Source: an uncultured Polaribacter sp. (lineage in GTDB: Bacteria; Bacteroidota; Bacteroidia; Flavobacteriales; Flavobacteriaceae). From it: 48,378 bases of DNA. Where the stretch lies: NCBI GenBank assembly GCA_905480405.1, contig CAJQQH010000097.1, positions 1 through 48,378 on the forward strand, read 5' to 3'. Within the stretch, counting starts at the first letter, position 1; every line of letters starts with the position of its first letter. The notes beneath the pieces were generated by a model. The model saw only the letters and a program-made list of their open reading frames with translations, searched no databases and was not told the DNA's origin. The translations under genes were made by a program, and so were the position numbers. Shown here one piece after another: positions 17,185-26,713 of the stretch.

Positions 17185-18258
17185 TTAGTTTTCAGCTAAA
17201 GAAGATCTAGCACCTCCAGAAGCAAAAATTGCTCTCATTCTATTTCTTTGACCATCTGTAAACATATACATACAAGCATCATCAGTATAATCCATATAAT
17301 TCATAGTCATATCAGTTGTTTTACAGTTAACTGTTGGAAAAGAAGGACAACCGTAATTTGGTCCATCAGAACTTGGTGTATCTGTAACAAAATCATCTTG
17401 ACGACATCTACCATCGCCCCAAATGTGGCGTAAGTTTAAGTAATGACCAACTTCATGTGTAGCTGTTCTTCCTTTATTAAAAGGAGCAGAAACATAACCT
17501 GTTGTTCCAACATATTGTGGAGAAATAACAACACCGTCTGTTGCAGAATTACCTCCAGGAAATTGTGCATATCCTAAGATGCCACCACCTATTTCTGCTA
17601 CCCAAATATTTAAATGCGTACTAGGTGTTACTGGAGGATAAGCACTTTTTACAGCGTTATTGGTTCCCCATGATGCAGTACTATTAGAATGTCTAAAAAC
17701 TCCAGCTAAACTAAATTCAATTTCAGCATCTGTTGCGTCATTTTCGAATGTAGAACCTGAAGGCAAATTTAAATCACTATTGTTTTTTCTAAAATCTGCA
17801 TTTAAAACACTCATTTGAGAGTTTATTTGCGCATCTGTAATATTTTGATTGTTATTACTATAAACAATATGGAAATATACAGGAATTGTTATAATACCTA
17901 AACCGTCATTTATTGGTGCAACATCAACATCGTCACTAGATGATCCTCCTCCAGATCCTCCTCCACCTTTAACAGGCTTCCCTTTAGCAGCTAAAAATTT
18001 TCTAGTAGAAAACTCAACATCATACATTTTTTTGTATAATCCTGGGTTTTCTTTTAATTGTCTATTTAAAACTTGCATTGAATGGCATTCTTTTCCGCCT
18101 TTTACGTCAGCACCTCTCGCTTCATATTCATCCGTATGAACATAAAAATTAGACATGTCAATTTTTGTTTGTTGATCGTTTGGTAGGTCAGAAGAATTTT
18201 CTTGACATCCAATAAAAGTTCCAGCTACAATTAGTAGCCCAAAAAGTGTTTTTCTCAT
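17185..18258 (-). CDS. M43 (pappalysin-like) zinc metalloprotease, lipoprotein
   Basis: Lipobox GTFIGC; HEVGHYLNLRHIWGDGRC matches HExxHxxxLxHxxG; downstream MNYMDYTDDACMYMFTDGQRNRM. Confidence 0.92.
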   Translation of the reverse strand: MRKTLFGLLIVAGTFIGCQENSSDLPNDQQTKIDMSNFYVHTDEYEARGADVKGGKECHSMQVLNRQLKENPGLYKKMYDVEFSTRKFLAAKGKPVKGGGGSGGGSSSDDVDVAPINDGLGIITIPVYFHIVYSNNNQNITDAQINSQMSVLNADFRKNNSDLNLPSGSTFENDATDAEIEFSLAGVFRHSNSTASWGTNNAVKSAYPPVTPSTHLNIWVAEIGGGILGYAQFPGGNSATDGVVISPQYVGTTGYVSAPFNKGRTATHEVGHYLNLRHIWGDGRCRQDDFVTDTPSSDGPNYGCPSFPTVNCKTTDMTMNYMDYTDDACMYMFTDGQRNRMRAIFASGGARSSLAEN

Positions 18259-18431
18259 TTTGTTGATTGAATTTAGGGATTAATTAATTTGTTAAATTTT
18301 GTTAAAATATTAATTAAAAATCAATTAATTTGTTTAATTTTTATTAAAAAAATAAAATTTTATTAAAATTTTAACAATACGAATATACACTTTAATTTTT
18401 ATTGTGCAATTAAAGTTCATTTTTTGAAAAC

Positions 18432-18467
18432 AAAAAGCACTTTTATAATTCTATAAAAGTGCTTTTT
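18432..18467. terminator. Terminator downstream of sufS
   Basis: AAAAAGCACTTTTATA...TATAAAAGTGCTTTTT. Confidence 0.85.
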
Positions 18468-18486
18468 AATAGATGTAAATTTATTT

Positions 18487-19710
18487 TTAAGATAGCATTC
18501 TATGTGCTCTTTTAACACCTGCTACTAAAATATCTATTTCTTGTTTTGTATTGTAAAATGAGAAGGAAGCTCTTACGGTTCCTGGTATTTTATAGAAGTT
18601 CATAATAGGTTGTGCACAATGATGACCAGTTCTAACAGCAATACCTAATTTATCTAAAATTGAACCAATATCATAAGGATGAATTTTATCAATATTAAAA
18701 GAGATTACTGCAGTTTTATTAGAAGAGGTTCCATAAATTTTTAAACCTTCTATTTTTAATAACTCTTGTGTTCCGTAGTTTAAAAGTTCATTTTCGTATG
18801 CAGAAATTGTATCAAAACCTACAGAATTCATATAATCTATAGCTGCTCCAAAAGCGATTCCTCCACAAATATTTGGTGTTCCTGCTTCAAATTTATGAGG
18901 CAAACCTGCATACGTAGTTTTTTCGAAGGTAACTGTTTCAATCATTTCTCCACCACCTTGGTATGGAGGTAATTTTTCTAACCATTCTTTTTTTCCGTAT
19001 AATAACCCAACACCAGTTGGCCCGCATAATTTATGAGCAGAAGCTACATAAAAATCGACATCTAAATCTTGTACATCTGGTTTAATGTGTGGTGTTGCTT
19101 GTGCACCATCTATTAAAACAGCCGCATTTACTTTATGTGCAGCGTCAATTATTTCTTTAATAGGGTTTACGGTTCCTAAAGCATTAGAAACATGGTTACA
19201 AAATACTAATTTTGTAGTATCATTTAAAAGTTGGTGATATGTATTCATATCTAAAGATCCTTCTTCAGTCATCGGAATTACCTTTAAAATTGCTCCGGTT
19301 TTTTCGCAAAGCATTTGCCAAGGAACAATATTAGAATGATGTTCTAAAGCAGAAACAATAATTTCATCGCCTTTATTAAGAAGAGTAGCAAAACCTGAGG
19401 CAACAATGTTAATACTGTGGGTTGTACCAGCAGTTAAAATAATTTCGAAACTTTCTTTAGCATTAAAATGTTGTTGTACTTTAATACGTGCTTCTTCGTA
19501 CTTGTCTGTTGCTTCTTGACTTAAAGTATGCACGCCTCTATGAATATTTGCATTATAATTACTATAATAATCTACAATAGAATCAATAACAATTTGAGGT
19601 GTTTGCGAAGTAGCGGCATTATCAAAATAGACTAAAGGTTTTCCGTGAACTGTTCTTTTTAGAATAGGGAAATCTTCTCTAATTTTATCAACATTAAACA
19701 TAGTATTCAT
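18487..19710 (-). CDS. sufS: Cysteine desulfurase SufS
   Basis: FNVDKIREDFPILKRTVHGKPLVYFDNAATSQTP, VLIDGAQATPHIKPDVQDLDVDFYVASAHKLCGPTGVGLLYGK, VRTGHHCAQPIMNFYKIPGTVRASF. Confidence 0.95.
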   Translation of the reverse strand: MNTMFNVDKIREDFPILKRTVHGKPLVYFDNAATSQTPQIVIDSIVDYYSNYNANIHRGVHTLSQEATDKYEEARIKVQQHFNAKESFEIILTAGTTHSINIVASGFATLLNKGDEIIVSALEHHSNIVPWQMLCEKTGAILKVIPMTEEGSLDMNTYHQLLNDTTKLVFCNHVSNALGTVNPIKEIIDAAHKVNAAVLIDGAQATPHIKPDVQDLDVDFYVASAHKLCGPTGVGLLYGKKEWLEKLPPYQGGGEMIETVTFEKTTYAGLPHKFEAGTPNICGGIAFGAAIDYMNSVGFDTISAYENELLNYGTQELLKIEGLKIYGTSSNKTAVISFNIDKIHPYDIGSILDKLGIAVRTGHHCAQPIMNFYKIPGTVRASFSFYNTKQEIDILVAGVKRAHRMLS

Positions 19711-19719
19711 TTTATAAGA

Positions 19720-19727
19720 CAAAGATA
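19720..19727 (-). promoter_or_regulatory. -7 promoter element TATCTTTG for sufS
   Basis: caaagata on + strand, 9 nt upstream of ATG 19710. Confidence 0.45.
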
Positions 19728-19800
19728 AACCTTGCATTGTTAAAGTGGTAAAAAAGTCAATATGAATTTCTTATTTTTACATCACTAAATAGCATTATCA

Positions 19801-21123
19801 ATGAAAAATTTAAAAAGAGTTCTTTTAGCATTACTTGTAATTATTATAGTAGCTGTCGTTTATAATTACTCTAAATTAAATATTTTAGCAGGTTATTCTG
19901 CAAAAAGTATGGCTTCTTCTATTTATGTAGCAGATAGAACTTTGGAACTTACAGATACAACCGATAATAATTTTTCACCTATTAATTTAGCAGATGATAC
20001 TGTAAATGCAGTAGAGAAATCTGCAACATCAAGTGCTTTTGGTTTATTAACTAGAAAAGCTTTTTATAGAGAAGGTTTAGGCGCTGTTTTAGCTTTAAAA
20101 GAGGAAGATTTAGATAAAGATTATTTAGCCCCAAAAAGAGCTATACCAGATAATACAACACCATTTCCGTTTGGAAACGGAGCACAAAAAGACACTGTTT
20201 TTAATAATGTAGATTATTCACAAATTAATAGAACATTAGATGTTTTATTTTATCCAGAAAATAAAACTAGAGCTGCTGTAGTAATTTATAAAAACCAAAT
20301 AATAGCAGAACGTTATGCAGACGGATTTACAAAAAACTCTAAACTCTTAGGTTGGTCTATGACTAAAAGTATTGTGAGTACTTTATTTGGGGTTTTAGAA
20401 CATCAAGATAAAATTAATGTTGAAAATGCGGCACCTTTTGATGCATGGAAAAAAGACAATCGAAAAGACATTACAATACATAATTTATTGCAAATGAATT
20501 CTGGATTAGAATGGGACGAAGATTACAATACAATTTCAGACGTTTCTAAAATGCTATTTCTAGAAAGAGATATGACAAAAATACAGATTGATAAACCTTT
20601 GGTAGGTAAACCAAATGAGAGTTGGAATTATTCTTCTGGAACTACAAATATGTTATCTGGTATTATTCGTAAACAGTTTAAAACACATCAAGAATATTTA
20701 GATTTTTGGTATACCGATTTAATTGATAAAATTGGTATGAATTCTATGATTGTTGAAACTGATTTGGCAGGTAATTACGTAGGTTCTTCTTATGCTTGGG
20801 CAACTGCTAGAGATTGGTCTAAACTAGGATTATTATATTTAAATAATGGTTATTGGAACGGAAAGGAGTTATTTAATGAAGATTGGGTAAAATATGCTAC
20901 TAAACCAACTCCAACTTCTGATGGAGGGTATGGTGCCCAAATCTGGTTAAATGCTGGTAAAAGATATCCAAATGTACCAGAAACCATGTATTTTTTTAGT
21001 GGATATCAAGGACAGAATGTTTTTATTTTTCCAGAACAAGATTTAGTGGTTGTAAGAATGGGATTGTCTAAAAATGCAGATGTAAATGCTCTATTAAGTG
21101 GTATTGTTGAAAGTATTAAATAA
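19801..21123 (+). CDS. Serine hydrolase (class C beta-lactamase/penicillin-binding family)
   Basis: N-terminal TM anchor; SxxK motif GWSMTKSIVSTLFGVL; YSSGTTNMLSGII. Confidence 0.88.
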   Translation: MKNLKRVLLALLVIIIVAVVYNYSKLNILAGYSAKSMASSIYVADRTLELTDTTDNNFSPINLADDTVNAVEKSATSSAFGLLTRKAFYREGLGAVLALKEEDLDKDYLAPKRAIPDNTTPFPFGNGAQKDTVFNNVDYSQINRTLDVLFYPENKTRAAVVIYKNQIIAERYADGFTKNSKLLGWSMTKSIVSTLFGVLEHQDKINVENAAPFDAWKKDNRKDITIHNLLQMNSGLEWDEDYNTISDVSKMLFLERDMTKIQIDKPLVGKPNESWNYSSGTTNMLSGIIRKQFKTHQEYLDFWYTDLIDKIGMNSMIVETDLAGNYVGSSYAWATARDWSKLGLLYLNNGYWNGKELFNEDWVKYATKPTPTSDGGYGAQIWLNAGKRYPNVPETMYFFSGYQGQNVFIFPEQDLVVVRMGLSKNADVNALLSGIVESIK

Positions 21124-21125
21124 CT

Positions 21126-22211
21126 ATGACGCTTAACTTTTTAGAGGTATTTACCTTAATCTCAATTTTTCATTGTTTTTTATTGAGTATTGTAATTCTG
21201 CTGTCAAAATTTTTAAAAAATGATACAAATAAGTACTTAGCATATACGCTTTTAACTTTATCTATTATTGGTATTAATAATTGGTTTTGGGATTTGAATA
21301 AAAATCCGATGGTTATAAGTATTTTAGATCTTTTCCTTTGGCAATTTTTTTATCCAAGTACACTTTTCGTTTTTTTTACAAAAAGCATTAAAAAAACAAT
21401 CAGAAAGCACACACTAATTGTACTGTTTCTTCCTTTTGTTCTGTTAAGTATTTGTAACATTGTTATTACATTTCAAAACATATATGGATATTATCATATT
21501 TCTTTTTTATCAGAAAAAATTGTTTCAAATTTTTATCAAATAATTAGTTTTTTATCAATTGTGTTTCCGGTTATTATTTTTGGTTTCTCTTTTAAATTTT
21601 TATTTATTGATAAAACTGATGTAAAAACAAAATGGTTAAAATTATTTTGGATACTTTTCTTTTTTATTGAAGTTTATGGCTTTATTCTTGAATTTCATCG
21701 TTTTTTATACCTAGAAAGAAAATCACTTTCTTACTTGTGGATAGGCTTATCTATTTTCTTATACTGGTTAATTTATATAGGGGTTTATAAGTTTAAATTA
21801 TCTAATGAGCAATATGAAATTAAAAAATATTTATCATCAAAAAGAGAAAAAATTAAACTTAAAGAAGTAACAGAGAATAAACACATTTTACAATTAATTT
21901 ATTTAATTAACACAGAAAAGATTCATCATAATTCACTTTTAAACCGAGAACTTGTTGCAGATAAGTTAGGAATTAGCAGTGGGTATTTATCTCAAATTAT
22001 TAAACCTACACAATTTAAAAACTTTACTTCACTTTTAAATTATTATAGGATAGAAGATGTAAAACAGATGCTTTTGCACCCTGATTTTTCTAATTACAGT
22101 CTATTATCTATTGGGTTAGAAGTTGGGTTTAATTCGAAAGCAACATTTTATAATTCTTTTAAAAAAAATACAGGAATTACTCCAAATGAGTATAAGAAAC
22201 AAAACTTATAG
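21126..22211 (+). CDS. AraC-family transcriptional regulator with N-terminal membrane domain
   Basis: Several N-terminal TM segments; C-terminal HTH_18 VADKLGISSGYLSQIIK...LLSIGLEVGFNSKATFYNSFKKNTGITPNEYKKQ. Confidence 0.88.
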   Translation: MTLNFLEVFTLISIFHCFLLSIVILLSKFLKNDTNKYLAYTLLTLSIIGINNWFWDLNKNPMVISILDLFLWQFFYPSTLFVFFTKSIKKTIRKHTLIVLFLPFVLLSICNIVITFQNIYGYYHISFLSEKIVSNFYQIISFLSIVFPVIIFGFSFKFLFIDKTDVKTKWLKLFWILFFFIEVYGFILEFHRFLYLERKSLSYLWIGLSIFLYWLIYIGVYKFKLSNEQYEIKKYLSSKREKIKLKEVTENKHILQLIYLINTEKIHHNSLLNRELVADKLGISSGYLSQIIKPTQFKNFTSLLNYYRIEDVKQMLLHPDFSNYSLLSIGLEVGFNSKATFYNSFKKNTGITPNEYKKQNL

Positions 22212-22298
22212 GTCTTGTTTTCTTAGATTCTTACTTTTTTAAACCTCCTTAACATCAATTCTTAGTTTGTTTGCATTAAAATATAGACAACAAGAATC

Positions 22299-23615
22299 AT
22301 GAAAAATTTATTTATTTTAATTTTTGCCTTTTCATTCACCTTTCAGATAAACTCACAAAAGCTGAATGACACCATTGTTATTAAGAATGTAAATGTAATA
22401 CCAATGAATATTAATACTATTCTTAAGAATCGAGATGTATTTATAACAAATAAAAAGATTATCAATATTTCGATAACTGGAGAGCAACCTATAAAATTGA
22501 GTCATAAAATAATTAAAGGAGAAAATAAATATTTACTTCCGGGTTTTGCAGAAATGCATTTTCATAATCAGAATAATTTAAAAAGTGAGTTCAAACTTTT
22601 AATAGCAAACGGAATTACTACTGCTAGAAATATGGCAGAATACCAAGGTCAAGATCAAATAAAAAATAGAGAAATTGCAAAAGTAACTCAAATTGCTCCT
22701 CAATATTTTACAACTGGCCCATATTTAATGAGAAACAATTTTAAAACGCTAAATGATGTAAAAAAAGTAGTCTTACAACATAAAAAAAGAGGTTACGATT
22801 TTTTAAAATTAGCAGATAATTTACCTAAAGAGATCTATTTAGCTTTACTAGAAGAAACACATAATAATAAGATAAAGATTGTTGGTCATGGTCAACGTAA
22901 ACTTCCATTAGAATATTCTTTAAGAATGAAATCTATAGCCCATGTAGAAGAGTTTATGAATATCTTACCTAAAGAATATTTAAAAAACGATAAAAAGCTA
23001 ATCAATTATGCAAAAGAGATTAAAAACAATGGTGTGTACGTTTCTCCAACTCTAGGTATTTACAATATGATTATGAATTATGCCGATAATAATAAACACG
23101 TTAATTTAACAAATTCTAATAACTTAAAGTATTTACCAAAACACTACGCAGACTATTGGTTGTCCGACAGTATCAATTATAGAAAACACAATTGGTTTAC
23201 TTCTAAAGAATCTTTAAAAAGGCTTCAAAAGGAGTTAAATTGGCAAAAGAAATTTACTAAAATACTACATCAAGAAAAAGTATATTTATTATCTAGCAGT
23301 GATACTTATGGTCTTTTTATTCCAGGTTTCTCTTTACACGAAGAGCTAGAATTTATAAACTCTTCTGGACTTTCTACTTACGAAACATTAAAAACAACCA
23401 CAATAAATCCTGCAAGATATTTAAACACTATTTCTCAAGAAGGAACAGTTAATATTGGTAAAAATGCAAATCTCGTTTTATTGAATAAAAATCCTTTAGA
23501 GAACATCAAAAACACAAGAACAATCCAAGGTGTATTTTTAAAAGGGAAATGGTATTCTAGAAAGGATTTAAATATATTACTAAATGAAGTTGAAAAATCT
23601 TATATAAAAGATTAA
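22299..23615 (+). CDS. Amidohydrolase family protein, exported
   Basis: Signal peptide; KYLLPGFAEMHFHNQ metal site, HGQRKLPLEYSLRMKSIAHVEEF, SSDTYGLFIPGFSLHEELEF, NPARYLNTISQEGTVNIGKNANLVLLNKNPLENI. Confidence 0.88.
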   Translation: MKNLFILIFAFSFTFQINSQKLNDTIVIKNVNVIPMNINTILKNRDVFITNKKIINISITGEQPIKLSHKIIKGENKYLLPGFAEMHFHNQNNLKSEFKLLIANGITTARNMAEYQGQDQIKNREIAKVTQIAPQYFTTGPYLMRNNFKTLNDVKKVVLQHKKRGYDFLKLADNLPKEIYLALLEETHNNKIKIVGHGQRKLPLEYSLRMKSIAHVEEFMNILPKEYLKNDKKLINYAKEIKNNGVYVSPTLGIYNMIMNYADNNKHVNLTNSNNLKYLPKHYADYWLSDSINYRKHNWFTSKESLKRLQKELNWQKKFTKILHQEKVYLLSSSDTYGLFIPGFSLHEELEFINSSGLSTYETLKTTTINPARYLNTISQEGTVNIGKNANLVLLNKNPLENIKNTRTIQGVFLKGKWYSRKDLNILLNEVEKSYIKD

Positions 23616-23640
23616 ACTATTGTTAGTTTTACACAATAAA

Positions 23641-23663
23641 AAACCACGCAATTTGCGTGGTTT
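23641..23663. terminator. Bidirectional terminator (amidohydrolase / sufD)
   Basis: AAACCACGCAATTTGCGTGGTTT. Confidence 0.8.
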
Positions 23664-23693
23664 ATATTTTATAGAAATAAGCAACAAAGTTAC

Positions 23694-25007
23694 TTATAAA
23701 TCGAAACCAATATCTACACCTAGTTTATTGGCAATAATTTTTGTAATTCTAGATTTTACTTCTGGTATTTTTACACTTTCTAAAACAGTATTTGCAAAGG
23801 CAAACATTAATAATGCTTTTCCTTCTTTTTTAGGAATACCACGTTGTTGCATGTAAAATAAAGCATCGTCATCTAACTGACCAATAGTACAACCGTGAGA
23901 ACATTTTACATCATCAGCAAAAATTTCTAGTTGAGGTTTTGCATTAATGGTAGCTTTATCACTTATCAACACATTATTGTTTTGTTGATATGCATTTGTT
24001 TTTTGAGCTTCTTTATTTACAATTACTTTACCGTTAAAAACACCTGTAGAACGATCGTTAAAGATTCCTTTATAATCTTGATGAGATTCACAGTTTGGTT
24101 CTATATGATGCACCAAAGTATGATGATCTACATGTTGTTTTCCTTCAATAATTGTAATTCCTTTTAAAATAGAGTCCATGTGTTCTCCACGTTGATAGAA
24201 ATTTAAATTATTTCTTGTAATATTTCCTCCAAAAGAGAACGTATGTACAGAAACTACACTATTTGTTTTTTGTTCTATGTAAGAATTATCAACTAAAGAA
24301 GCATTTATATTATCATTCTGAATTTTATAAATATCTACTGTAGAATTTTTAGCAGCAAAAACTTCTGTTACTATATTAGATAACACAGCATTGTCCGTTA
24401 AACTTTGGTTGCGCTCTATAATTTGCACGTGTGCATTTTCTTCTACTACAATTAAATTTCTTGGCTGAACCATAGTTGCAGCTTCAGAACCTGTTGTAAA
24501 ATTGATAATTTGAATAGGTTTTTCTACCTCTACATTTCTAGGAATGTGAATGTAAGCACCCTCATTAGCAAAAGCAGTATTTAAAGATGTTAAATTATCT
24601 TGTTTAGCTATTTTGTTAAAATAGTTTTCTACTACTGGGCTGTATTTAGATTTTGTTAACGCTGCAGACATTAAGCAAACATCAATAGCATCATGTGTTG
24701 TTTCTGATAAAAATGAACTGTATTTACCATCAATAAAAACAACTTTATAAGTGTCTATATCATGTATAAAATACTTTTTAACATCAGCTAAATCAACTGT
24801 AACTTCTTTATCAGGAAAGATGCTATAATCGTTCTTAAAAACTGAGTTTAGAGAAGTGTATTTCCAAGCTTCCAACTTTTTGGTAGGGAAACCTAGCTTT
24901 TCAAAATTTTCTAGCGCTTCTGTTCTAATCTCATGAATATCAGAATTGATATCAATTCCGTTTTCAAAAGCAACATAAGATGATAGTATTTTTTCTTTTA
25001 ATTCCAT
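23694..25007 (-). CDS. sufD: Fe-S cluster assembly protein SufD
   Basis: KLEAWKYTSLNSVF, VDHHTLVHHIEPNCESHQDYKGIFNDRSTGVFNGKVIV, QLEIFADDVKCSHGCTIGQLDDDALFYMQQRGI. Confidence 0.95.
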   Translation of the reverse strand: MELKEKILSSYVAFENGIDINSDIHEIRTEALENFEKLGFPTKKLEAWKYTSLNSVFKNDYSIFPDKEVTVDLADVKKYFIHDIDTYKVVFIDGKYSSFLSETTHDAIDVCLMSAALTKSKYSPVVENYFNKIAKQDNLTSLNTAFANEGAYIHIPRNVEVEKPIQIINFTTGSEAATMVQPRNLIVVEENAHVQIIERNQSLTDNAVLSNIVTEVFAAKNSTVDIYKIQNDNINASLVDNSYIEQKTNSVVSVHTFSFGGNITRNNLNFYQRGEHMDSILKGITIIEGKQHVDHHTLVHHIEPNCESHQDYKGIFNDRSTGVFNGKVIVNKEAQKTNAYQQNNNVLISDKATINAKPQLEIFADDVKCSHGCTIGQLDDDALFYMQQRGIPKKEGKALLMFAFANTVLESVKIPEVKSRITKIIANKLGVDIGFDL

Positions 25008-25016
25008 TGTTTTTTA

Positions 25017-25111
25017 GTTTGAAAGTTGAAAGTTAAAAAGTTTAAAAGTTGATTACTCAACCTTAAAACCTAAGAACTTTATAAACTTTAAGGAACTTTT
25101 TACTTTTAAAC
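25017..25111. repeat. AAAGTT-periodic imperfect inverted repeat between sufC and sufD
   Basis: GTTTGAAAGTTGAAAGTTAAAAAGTTTAAAAGTTG ... AACTTTATAAACTTTAAGGAACTTTTTACTTTTAAAC. Confidence 0.5.
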
Positions 25112-25855
25112 CAATTCTTTTTTAATCCAATCGTATCCTTTTGCTTCTAACTCTAAAGCTAAAGAAGCATCACCAGATTTTACAATTTTACCATCGTGTA
25201 AAACATGTACAAAATCAGGAACGATATAATCTAATAAACGTTGGTAATGCGTAATTACAATTACTGCATTGTCTTTAGATTTTAATTTATTTACACCATT
25301 TGCAACAATACGTAAAGCATCAATATCTAAACCAGAATCAGTTTCATCTAAAATGGCTAATTTTGGCTCTAACATTGCCATTTGAAAGATCTCGTTACGC
25401 TTCTTTTCTCCTCCAGAAAAACCTTCGTTTAAAGAACGAGATAAGAATTTACGATCTATTTCTAACAATTCAGATTTTTCACGAATCATTTTTAACATGT
25501 CTTTTGCAGGCATGTCTTCTAAACCTTTTGCTTTACGAGTTTCGTTAATAGCAGTTTTAATAAAGTTGGTAACAGAAACTCCAGGAATTTCTACAGGATA
25601 TTGAAATGATAAAAACACACCATTGTGCGCTCTTTCTTCTGGTGCTAATTCACTAATATCTTCACCATTTAATTCAATGGTTCCATCAGTAACTTCATAG
25701 TCTTCTTTACCAGCAATAATATTTGCTAATGTACTTTTTCCAGCACCATTTGGTCCCATTATTGCGTGAACCTCACCTGCTTTTACTTCTATATTCAATC
25801 CTTTTAAGATTGATTTTTCTTCGATTGAAGCGTGTAAATTGTTAATTTTTAACAT
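25106..25855 (-). CDS. sufC: Fe-S cluster assembly ATPase SufC
   Basis: Walker A MGPNGAGKSTLANIIAG, SLNEGFSGGEKKRNEIFQM, LAILDETDSGLDIDAL. Confidence 0.97.
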   Translation of the reverse strand: MLKINNLHASIEEKSILKGLNIEVKAGEVHAIMGPNGAGKSTLANIIAGKEDYEVTDGTIELNGEDISELAPEERAHNGVFLSFQYPVEIPGVSVTNFIKTAINETRKAKGLEDMPAKDMLKMIREKSELLEIDRKFLSRSLNEGFSGGEKKRNEIFQMAMLEPKLAILDETDSGLDIDALRIVANGVNKLKSKDNAVIVITHYQRLLDYIVPDFVHVLHDGKIVKSGDASLALELEAKGYDWIKKELV

Positions 25856-25867
25856 GATATAAATATC

Positions 25868-26704
25868 TTATTTTTTTAATAATTTCTCTAATTTGTCAAA
25901 TGCCTTTGGAGAATGTTGTATAATTACTTCTGCATTTTTTTCTTTTGCAAAAGCTTCAAATAACTCCATACTTTCTAAAGTTTGTTTTGCATCAAAGTTA
26001 AATGATGGAACTCCTTTATTTGTTCTGTTTTCTTCAAAGTGATATAAATCTCCTGTTAACAAAACAGGTTTTTCTAATCCTGTAACTTCAACATATAATA
26101 CTTGATGACCAATTGTATGACCAGGCATGTATTTTATAACTACAGTTCCGTCTCCATAAACATCATAATCTCCATTAATTTTTTTAACATTTGTTAAACT
26201 AACTAATGCAGGGTTTTTTGTTTTTAAAGTATCACTGAGATTAAAGTTATATTCGTTTTCTTGTACTAACCAAGTAGCGTTTTCCATTAAATTTGCATGC
26301 CCAGTATGATCAAAATGAGAATGAGACATTGCAAAATATTTAAAATCAGCAATATTTACACCAATTGTTTTTAATTGATTTGCCAATGAATCTGGTCGCT
26401 TAATTGCAAAAACACCACTAGGTTCGTTAAAAGGTTCTGGTACAACTAAACTTTCTGGCAAACCAGCATCCCACATTAAGTTTCCTTTAGGATGTGAAAT
26501 TACATAATACGCATCTGTAAATTGTTTTGTTTGCCCTGTATAGGTTGTATCTTGCGAAAAAACTTCTAATTTCTTCACTAAAATAGAACCACCAACAAAC
26601 TGATGTAATTTAACAACAGCTTTTTTAGTTTCAGTATCTTTTTTATCAGATTTTTTACAACCAATAATAGTAACTGCAAGTACTAAGAAAAGTATTTTTT
26701 TCAT
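25868..26704 (-). CDS. MBL-fold metallo-hydrolase lipoprotein (N-acyl homoserine lactonase-like)
   Basis: Lipobox TIIGC; HxHxDH in AMSHSHFDHTGHANL, MPGHTIGHQVLYVE, LLTGDLYHF. Confidence 0.85.
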   Translation of the reverse strand: MKKILFLVLAVTIIGCKKSDKKDTETKKAVVKLHQFVGGSILVKKLEVFSQDTTYTGQTKQFTDAYYVISHPKGNLMWDAGLPESLVVPEPFNEPSGVFAIKRPDSLANQLKTIGVNIADFKYFAMSHSHFDHTGHANLMENATWLVQENEYNFNLSDTLKTKNPALVSLTNVKKINGDYDVYGDGTVVIKYMPGHTIGHQVLYVEVTGLEKPVLLTGDLYHFEENRTNKGVPSFNFDAKQTLESMELFEAFAKEKNAEVIIQHSPKAFDKLEKLLKK

Positions 26705-26713
26705 AATTATTTT

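Noticed and set aside
18260-18420. AT-rich repeats (TTAATTAATTTGTTAAATTTT-like) upstream of the M43 protease
   Set aside because: Consistent with an ordinary AT-rich flavobacterial promoter region; words too low-complexity to support a specific element.
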